From Xanthobacteraceae bacterium (GTDB lineage Bacteria; Pseudomonadota; Alphaproteobacteria; Rhizobiales; Xanthobacteraceae): 59,073 nucleotides of DNA. A model generated the notes under the pieces. The model was not told where the DNA came from and did no database searches. It saw nothing but the letters and a program-made list of their open reading frames with translations. The translations under genes and the position numbers were made by a program. The stretch covers positions 1 to 59,073 of the forward strand of contig JAIESR010000025.1 of the NCBI GenBank assembly GCA_019745775.1, in the 5' to 3' direction. Shown here one piece after another: positions 53,595 through 59,073 of the stretch (the stretch's first letter is position 1; every line of letters starts with the position of its first letter).

Positions 53595-53693
53595 TAGCGT
53601 GACAATATGCATGACCGCTTGGGTCACGGCGGACGTTAGCCAGTGCGATCTCGGATTATGAAAACTATGTTCGCTGTTTGCTTTCAGTAAATT

Positions 53694-54758
53694 ATGCTGG
53701 TTGCCGACCTAGTTCATCGCTGCAAGACCGGATTGCCCAGCGTGTCAGACGAAATACCTTCAGCCGCCCGCATTTTCGAGATCGGCACCGGCTTCCGCGC
53801 CAGTAAAGCTCTGCTCAGCGCGATCGAGCTTGGTGTCTTTACAATCTTATCGGAGCAACCGCTCGGCCTTTCCATCCTCACCGAACGTGCGGGGATCGCA
53901 GAGCGTGGCGCCAAGGATTTCTTCGACTCACTCGTTGCGATCGGTTTCCTGGTACGCGACGCGCAAGGACGTTACGCCAATGCGGCGGACGCCGACCTCT
54001 ATCTCGACCGCAAGAAGCCGACCTACATTGGTGCGCTGTTCGAGCAATACAGCACGGCCGGCTTCGGTCTGTGGAATTCGCTGACGGAAGCGCTGCGAAC
54101 CGGATCGCCGCAGATCGGCACATCGGCTGCAAGCCACTTTTCCACCACTTACGGTGATGCCGGGCAATTCCGGAGATTCGTCAAATCCATGACGGCGGGG
54201 AGTCTGCTGACCGCCAAGGCGATCGCGGCGCAGTTTCCGTGGCGGGACTACAAGACGCTGGTCGACGTCGGTACCGCAGAAGGTTGCCTCCCCGTGGAGG
54301 TCGCGCTTGCGCATCCGCACATCCGCGGCGGTGGGTTTGATCTGCCCGCGCTACGCGAGTCATTCGAAGCGTATGTAGCGGAGCGCAATCTTTCCGCCCG
54401 CTTGCAATTCTTCGCCGGGGACTTCTTGAAGGACCCGCTGCCAACGGCCGACGTCCTTGTGTTCGGCCGCATCCTGCACAATTGGGGCGACGACGCCAAA
54501 CGCCTGCTGCTGCGCAAGGCATTCGATTCCTTGAACGAGGGCGGCGCTATCATCGTCTACGAAACGCTTATTCCCGACGACCGGCGCGCGCACGCGGCGG
54601 GTCTGCTCGCAAGCCTCAATATGCTGCTGTGGACGCCGGCAGGCTCCGATTTCAGCGCCGCCGACTGCGCCGTGTGGATGCAGGAAGCGGGATTTCGCGA
54701 GGTCCGTGCAGCAGCGCTCGCCGGCGCCGACGGAATGGTGATCGGAAAGAAGCCGTAG
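53694..54758 (+). CDS. Class I SAM-dependent methyltransferase (O-methyltransferase/ASMT-like)
   Basis: A 354-residue enzyme with an N-terminal winged-helix dimerisation domain (about 25-100: RASKALLSAIELGVFTIL; LTERAGIAERGAKDFFDSLV) and a C-terminal Rossmann methyltransferase domain. SAM-binding motif I is TLVDVGTAEGCLPVEVA and the acidic post-I residue is in GGGFDLPAL; the FGRILHNWGDD segment carries the His-Asn seen in catalytic loops of plant-type O-methyltransferases. A GTG at 53742 is an alternative start, as the first 16 residues fit the family poorly. Probably methylates a hydroxyl or acts in a small biosynthetic route with the ligase-like gene at 55737. Confidence 0.85.
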   Translation: MLVADLVHRCKTGLPSVSDEIPSAARIFEIGTGFRASKALLSAIELGVFTILSEQPLGLSILTERAGIAERGAKDFFDSLVAIGFLVRDAQGRYANAADADLYLDRKKPTYIGALFEQYSTAGFGLWNSLTEALRTGSPQIGTSAASHFSTTYGDAGQFRRFVKSMTAGSLLTAKAIAAQFPWRDYKTLVDVGTAEGCLPVEVALAHPHIRGGGFDLPALRESFEAYVAERNLSARLQFFAGDFLKDPLPTADVLVFGRILHNWGDDAKRLLLRKAFDSLNEGGAIIVYETLIPDDRRAHAAGLLASLNMLLWTPAGSDFSAADCAVWMQEAGFREVRAAALAGADGMVIGKKP

Positions 54759-54781
54759 GACAGAGCGAAAGCTGAAGACGG

Positions 54782-55573
54782 CTAGAACCTGTAGCTCAGG
54801 CCCGCGCGCACGACGTCGGCAGACAGATCGGTCGACGTGCTGATCGCGCTTCCATAACCGAAGCTGGAGCTGACGACGCCCGAGGCGTTAATCGAACTGA
54901 AGTCAACGTGCAGATATTCGACGCGCGCCGACCAGTTCCGAGCGAGGGCCCATTCGAGGCCGCCACCGATGACCCATCCAACCTTTGTCTTCGAGGCGCT
55001 CCAGGTTCCGGCGGGGACACCAAAGAAGCCACCGACACCGGAATAAGAATTGGTCGCGCTCAGATGCGTCACCGCGACACCGCCGGTGACGTACGGCAGC
55101 AGATTGCCAAAGGCCCAACCCAAACGCCCGCGCGCCGTGAAAAGCCAATCCGCGTCAACCGACGACGTTATGGTCGGGGTATCCCCCGAACCAATGACAG
55201 ACCCGGTGGCTGTTCGCGATGCTTTGCCGTGGAAAGCACCAAAATCGGCTTCCAGCCCAACGACCGTCGAATTGACCTGCCAATTGTAACCAGCTTGGGC
55301 GCCGCCGGCGAACCCGCTGCCTGCCATCGAGCCGGAGCCGATGCCATTGATAATGGCGACGTCGCCGGCAAAGAAGTAAGAAGCTCCAAATCCGGGCGCG
55401 GCGGTACTGGAGGCGGAGGTCGTCGCATGTGACCGCGCCCAGTTGGCGCCGGCGTTCGCCCCAAGATAGAATCCAGTCCAGTTGTACGGACTGGCGGGCA
55501 AGCCCTGTCCCATGGCCTGACCGGCAGCAAGCAGCGCGGGCAACGCCGCCGTGCGAAACAGGTAGTTCTTCAT
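54782..55573 (-). CDS. Outer membrane beta-barrel protein (Omp25/Omp31-like)
   Basis: A 263-residue protein with a signal peptide (MKNYLFRTAALPALLAAGQA, cleavage near AMG-Q), then the family opening YNWTGFYLGANAGANW, repeated amphipathic strands (GGAQAGYNWQVNSTVVGLEAD; RGRLGWAFGNLLPYVTGGVA; WSARVEYLHVDF) and a C-terminal aromatic residue (RAGLSYRF) used for barrel insertion. An eight-stranded barrel of the type common in Hyphomicrobiales surfaces. Function structural or receptor-like. It is convergent with the methyltransferase gene. Confidence 0.9.
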   Translation of the reverse strand: MKNYLFRTAALPALLAAGQAMGQGLPASPYNWTGFYLGANAGANWARSHATTSASSTAAPGFGASYFFAGDVAIINGIGSGSMAGSGFAGGAQAGYNWQVNSTVVGLEADFGAFHGKASRTATGSVIGSGDTPTITSSVDADWLFTARGRLGWAFGNLLPYVTGGVAVTHLSATNSYSGVGGFFGVPAGTWSASKTKVGWVIGGGLEWALARNWSARVEYLHVDFSSINASGVVSSSFGYGSAISTSTDLSADVVRAGLSYRF

Positions 55574-55736
55574 GACCCCACCCCTTAAGGTATCCTATAA
55601 CAGCACCTGCCGGGGCCCGTCTATTGCGTCCGCGCAACTACCAAGACAAAAGGCGGTAGTGCCCACAAGCAACAGCAACTGCGGCCAGTCCGCCAATTCC
55701 TGCGCGCAGCAGCGGGCTAGCACCAAAAATCTCAGG

Positions 55737-57162
55737 TCAGGGTCCGGTGGCGGTCATACCGGCTATCAGGGATTTCAAACGCCCGCGCTGAATCTTGCCG
55801 TTGGCGCCGCGCGGGATCGCCGACAGGGCGAACAAACGCACGGTCGCCGGAATACCTCGCTGCCGGAGCATTGCCTCAAGCTTTCCCGCATCGGCATTCC
55901 TGCAGTCCACCACACCCACCCAGATCTCCGGCGGGCCGGACGGCCTGTCGTCGGTTAGAACCGCCGCCGCGTCTGCGGCATCCCATTCGAGGCGCAAGAG
56001 GTGCTCGACCTCCTGCTCAGGCGAAATCTTGCCGATCGATATGGCTGACGGGTCTTGGATGTCGGCGGTACGGCCGACGACGAACAACCGGCCATCGCTC
56101 GACATCCAGCCGAGATCGCCATTGTCGATCCAGGGTTCAGGTCCGTTCGGGCCGTTGCGTCTGATGCGGCCCTTGATAAGGCCCAGCTTGCCCGAGGGGC
56201 ACGGCGCGCCGTCCGGAGTCGCAACAGCCATCTCATATTCGGGCTGAATATGTCCGACCAATGCCGGTTGCGCCAAAATTTCGCTAGCGCTCGCTTCCGC
56301 CACCGAACCAAGCTCCGACGTTCCGTAGCGGCACAGCACATTCTTGCAGATACAGCGTTGCCGCTTCAAGCAAGGCGCGCGACGGCACGCTGCCGCCGGT
56401 GACGACGGTGCGCAAGCTCCGCAGTTGCGCTCGCGATCTGCGCACGACCCTGATGAGCGCGACGAGTTGATCCGTCGAGGCGAAGATGAGATCGACGGAG
56501 AACAGCTCGACCATTCTGATCGCCTGGAACGGCGAAATGGCGAAACACAGCGTCTTCCTGCTCGCCAACACCGAGCAAGCAATGGTGTAGCCCCACACGG
56601 AGCCCAAGCCGAGCATGCACAGGACCACATTGCCGCCCGGCTCCATGACGCCCGGCCCGACATAACGCGCGATATAGTCCACGGTCGTCGGAATCGATTT
56701 GGGCGCGCCGGTTGTGCCGGAGGTCAAGGCTTCCAAGCATACCTGCCGGCTATCGGAAAAGGGCGCGGGCAGGCTGCCCACGCCGACCGCTTCCGAAGTG
56801 AACCATACATCGGTGACTTCAATGATGCGTCCGGCCGGACTAAGACGCTGCTTGGATTGGGCGTCAGCGAGTGCGACAGCGATGTTCAGATTCACGATAC
56901 CCGATTGCCCGGGCTCCAGAGGCATACAGCGAACCCCGATGCGAAACAGCGCCAGGCACAGCGTCAACGCGCGGATGGGATTTTGCACCAGCACGGCAAC
57001 AACACCGCTCCTATCGATATCGGCATCGGCGATGCGCCGCGCGCAGTTCCCGATGGCGGTGCCCAGCATCCCGTAAGTGACGATGCGGTCCTCCATGACA
57101 ATGGCCGGAGTCTCGGGGACTGTGCGCGTGTGAAGCAGGATTCGGTCGAACCAATTGTCCAC
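55737..57162 (-). pseudogene. AMP-forming acyl/aryl ligase (ANL superfamily), one-base frameshift
   Basis: Two frames join into one adenylate-forming enzyme of about 474 residues if an extra base near 56343 is removed. The N-terminal part from GTG 57162 (GGGAG six bases upstream) holds motif A3, LTSGTTGAPKS; it breaks after SRALLEAATLYL. The second frame continues KNVLCRYGTSELGSVAEA (A5), then DNGDLGWMSSDGRLFVVGR (A7/A8) and NGKIQRGRLK with the A10 lysine. All core motifs are present, so the enzyme would be functional if intact. It would activate a carboxylic acid as an acyl-AMP. Substrate not known. Frameshift may be natural or a sequence error. Confidence 0.78.
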
Positions 57163-57604
57163 AGGACTCTCCCAGGATTGCCGAACAGCACGGCTTGAAT
57201 TAGCGCTGGATGGGCCCAAGCACCACTTAGGATAACCGGATGGCTTCGCTCCAAGCCACATGATGTCTGCCAAGGGTCGCACCGTTTTGCGAGCTTTGCG
57301 ACCACGTCCGGCTTTGCTTCGTAGGGCCGACATCACTAAATCAACTTCAGGCCTTTCGAACTGGCATGCCCGTCCCGCCCCGCGATCCACCTGCGCGCCG
57401 ACGCCCGCTCGGCGGCCGCTTTATCGTCCCTGAACGCCTCACGTGGGGTGCCTTCTCAAAGCCAGCGCTCGAGTTGGCGTGAAACCCATCATTTCACGAC
57501 AACCGGATTGACCCGCTTCGGCAAGAGATGATGGGTTTCGCTTGCCGCCGTCGCGCGAAGCGGGCCGGCGCAAGCTCCACCCATCCTGAAATGTTTTTAT
57601 TTGC
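57163..57604. other. 442-bp gene-free region
   Basis: The ligase frame stays open upstream to 57390 but lacks family likeness there. Positions 57481-57539 form an inverted repeat. The remainder up to the Bug gene stop at 57605 shows no coding signal on either strand. Confidence 0.5.
57481..57539. repeat. Inverted repeat, family F (GAAACCCATCAT)
   Basis: Arms GAAACCCATCAT (57481-57492) and ATGATGGGTTTC (57528-57539) are perfect complements. The same string GAAACCCATCA recurs in 58659-58748. Confidence 0.8.
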
Positions 57605-58588
57605 TCACTGTCCCTGCACCTTCTGCACCACCGGGCTCCACTTGGCGAATTCTTCGCGCAGGTAGCGGTCGCCGCGCTCCGGACCGTAGCCGAGCATCGG
57701 CTCGAAGCCGGAGTCGACGAGCTTCTTCTGGAAGCCCTTGTCGGACCATTCCTTCTGCGTCACGGCGTCGATCTGCTCGCGGATCGGCAGCGGCGTCTTG
57801 ATCGGCGTGAAGATGCCGAAGAAGATCTGCGACACGAAATCCTTCAGCCCTTCCTCGTGCGAAGTCGGGATATCGGGCGCGACCTCGAGCCGTTCCGGCG
57901 CATTGACCGAGAGCAGGCGGAGCTTGCCGCTCCGGTGCAGCGTCACCACCGCCGAGGTGACGTTCGGGAAGATCACCTGGATCTGGCCGCCGAGCAGGTC
58001 GTTCATCGCCGGCCCGATGCCGCGATAGGGCACGTGCAGCATCTCGACGCCGCCGGCCCGCTGCTTGAACAGCTCGGGCGTGATGTGGGTGATGGCGCCG
58101 ACGCCGCCGGAGCCGTAGCTGAGCTTGCCGGGGTTGGCCTTGAGATACGCGATCAGCTCCTTGACCGACTTCGCCGGCACCGACGGATTGACCGCAATCG
58201 AAGTCGAGGTGGTGGCGACGATCGAGATCGCCGCGATCTCCTTGAGCGCATCGTAGGCCTTGTTGTTGGAGCCCTCGCGCAGCACGAGCGTGCTGGTCGA
58301 GCCGACCAGCAGGGTGTGGCCGTCGGCGGGCTGCTGCGCCACGTAGTTGAGCGCGATCGAGGAGCCGCCGCCGGCGCGGTTCTCGACCACGATATTGCCG
58401 AGCGCTGCCCGCGCTTTCTCGGCCCAGATGCGGCCGATGACGTCATGCACGCCGCCGGCGGAGGTCGGCACGATCAGGTGGATGGCCTTGCCGGGAAACG
58501 ACGCCTGCGCCCGCGCCGCCGACGGCAGCGCGGTGGCGGCGAGGCCGCCGGCCAGGAATTCGCGCCGTCCGATCGGCATGGTTTCCAT
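57605..58588 (-). CDS. Bug/TctC-type solute-binding protein, copy 5, Tat-exported
   Basis: A 327-residue binding protein of the Bug type. Twin-arginine signal IGRREFLAGGLAATALP (cleavage near RAQ-A), then FPGKAIHLIVPTSAGGVHD and IVVENRAGGGSSIALNYVA. Two ATGs in tandem (58588 and 58579) are possible starts. It lies divergent from the fumarylacetoacetase gene, so an aromatic-acid ligand is a reasonable guess. No TctA/B genes in the window. Confidence 0.92.
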   Translation of the reverse strand: METMPIGRREFLAGGLAATALPSAARAQASFPGKAIHLIVPTSAGGVHDVIGRIWAEKARAALGNIVVENRAGGGSSIALNYVAQQPADGHTLLVGSTSTLVLREGSNNKAYDALKEIAAISIVATTSTSIAVNPSVPAKSVKELIAYLKANPGKLSYGSGGVGAITHITPELFKQRAGGVEMLHVPYRGIGPAMNDLLGGQIQVIFPNVTSAVVTLHRSGKLRLLSVNAPERLEVAPDIPTSHEEGLKDFVSQIFFGIFTPIKTPLPIREQIDAVTQKEWSDKGFQKKLVDSGFEPMLGYGPERGDRYLREEFAKWSPVVQKVQGQ

Positions 58589-58658
58589 CCCATGTTGCGT
58601 CGGCGGAAACATAGCGCGGCCCGAAGGTCTATGTCATCTGCGGTGCATTGTTGCAGCT

Positions 58659-58748
58659 CGTAGGATGGGTAGAGCGCAGCGAAACCCATCAACCGCCGTC
58701 GCCGAGAGAGGTGATGGGTATCGCGCTTCGCGCTCAACCCATCCTACG
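58659..58748. repeat. Long imperfect palindrome, family F
   Basis: Outer arms CGTAGGATGGGT (58659-58670) and ACCCATCCTACG (58737-58748); inner arms GAAACCCATCA and TGATGGGTATC, plus AGCGCAGCG/CGCTTCGCGCT. It occupies the divergent gap between the Bug gene and fah. Confidence 0.85.
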
Positions 58749-58798
58749 AATTGGCAACGAACGGTGATAAGGGATGATCTGCACGCAAGGGGGCCGGG

Positions 58799-59073
58799 AT
58801 GATCGACGCGACGCATGACGCCAAACGCCGGAGCTTTATCGAAAGCGCCAACGGCCATCCGGACTTTCCGATCCAGAACCTGCCGTTCGGCATCTACTGC
58901 AAGCCGGGCGAGAAGCCGCGCGGCGGCGTCGCGATCGGCGACGACATCTTCGACCTCAAGATGGCGAGCGAGGCGGGGCTGTTTTCCGGCGAGGCGAAGC
59001 GCGCGGCGGACGCGGCCGGCGGCCAGCGGCTCAACGCGCTGTTCGCGCTCGGCGCGCCCCCGCGCGCGGCGCT
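58799..59073 (+). CDS. fahA: Fumarylacetoacetase, N-terminal part (runs off window)
   Basis: The first 91 complete codons of an open frame running past the window end. It reads RRSFIESANGHPDFPIQNLP followed by FGIYCKPGEKPRGGVAIGDD, the conserved N-terminal SH3-like domain of fumarylacetoacetase, which splits fumarylacetoacetate to fumarate and acetoacetate in tyrosine/homogentisate breakdown. ATG at 58799, with AAGGGGG about nine bases upstream. The catalytic domain lies beyond the window, so completeness is unknown. Homogentisate 1,2-dioxygenase is often adjacent and may follow. Confidence 0.88.
   Translation, partial: MIDATHDAKRRSFIESANGHPDFPIQNLPFGIYCKPGEKPRGGVAIGDDIFDLKMASEAGLFSGEAKRAADAAGGQRLNALFALGAPPRAA

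Overview
The window is a high-GC chromosomal segment that most resembles an alphaproteobacterium of the Hyphomicrobiales (Bradyrhizobium/Xanthobacteraceae type). This rests on overall gene style, many TctC/Bug-type binding proteins, an Omp25-like barrel protein and several families of short dispersed palindromes between genes. The assignment is inference from style; no rRNA or other marker gene is present. I saw no tRNA, rRNA, CRISPR or recognisable transcriptional regulator.

Layout. 1-80: the outer end of an IS30-type insertion sequence, cut by the window edge. 161-3710: a UbiD-family decarboxylase and an allophanate hydrolase (AtzF type) on the plus strand. 3749-20063: about 16 kb of collinear minus-strand genes: LLM flavin monooxygenase, TctC-type binding protein, HpaB-type monooxygenase, cupin, FAD monooxygenase, amidase, UbiD decarboxylase, a complete peptide/opine-type ABC transporter, then AtzG, AtzE and AtzH homologues. 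Most junctions overlap or are a few bases apart. Together they look like uptake and stepwise destruction of an amide- or ring-nitrogen-containing compound, ending in allophanate hydrolysis. 20158-22232: a beta-hydroxyacid dehydrogenase and a second TctC protein. 22376-26256: a frameshifted gene for a ~1290-residue protein with a papain-like C-terminal domain. 26530-31095: an extradiol dioxygenase divergent from an orphan CoxL-type molybdenum hydroxylase subunit, then a TctC protein. 31179-35180: an Fbp/phosphonate-type ABC importer whose binding-protein gene is frameshifted. 35199-37675: an AT-richer island with a PD-(D/E)xK nuclease toxin candidate, a translationally coupled partner, a small ORF and a secreted trypsin-like protease. 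37918-41520: two more UbiD paralogues around a GIY-YIG gene flanked by 80-bp direct repeats. 41622-46386: DUF1989 protein, aldehyde dehydrogenase, frameshifted MetE-like protein, class III CoA transferase. 46526-52767: secreted lysozyme-like protein, quinone-oxidoreductase-like protein, second CoxL-type subunit, Bug protein. 53052-57162: 2H phosphoesterase, O-methyltransferase-like enzyme, outer membrane barrel, frameshifted acyl-CoA ligase-like gene. 57605 to the end: Bug protein and the first 91 codons of fumarylacetoacetase.

Overall this is a catabolic region rich in aromatic/heterocycle enzymes (four UbiD decarboxylases, two molybdenum hydroxylase large subunits, three flavin monooxygenases, one extradiol dioxygenase) and in solute capture (five TctC/Bug proteins, two ABC importers). 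It lacks the obvious partners: no UbiX, no CoxM/CoxS, no TctA/TctB and no flavin reductase within the window. Four long genes each carry one single-base frameshift, so either the assembly contains indel errors or decay has begun in several loci.
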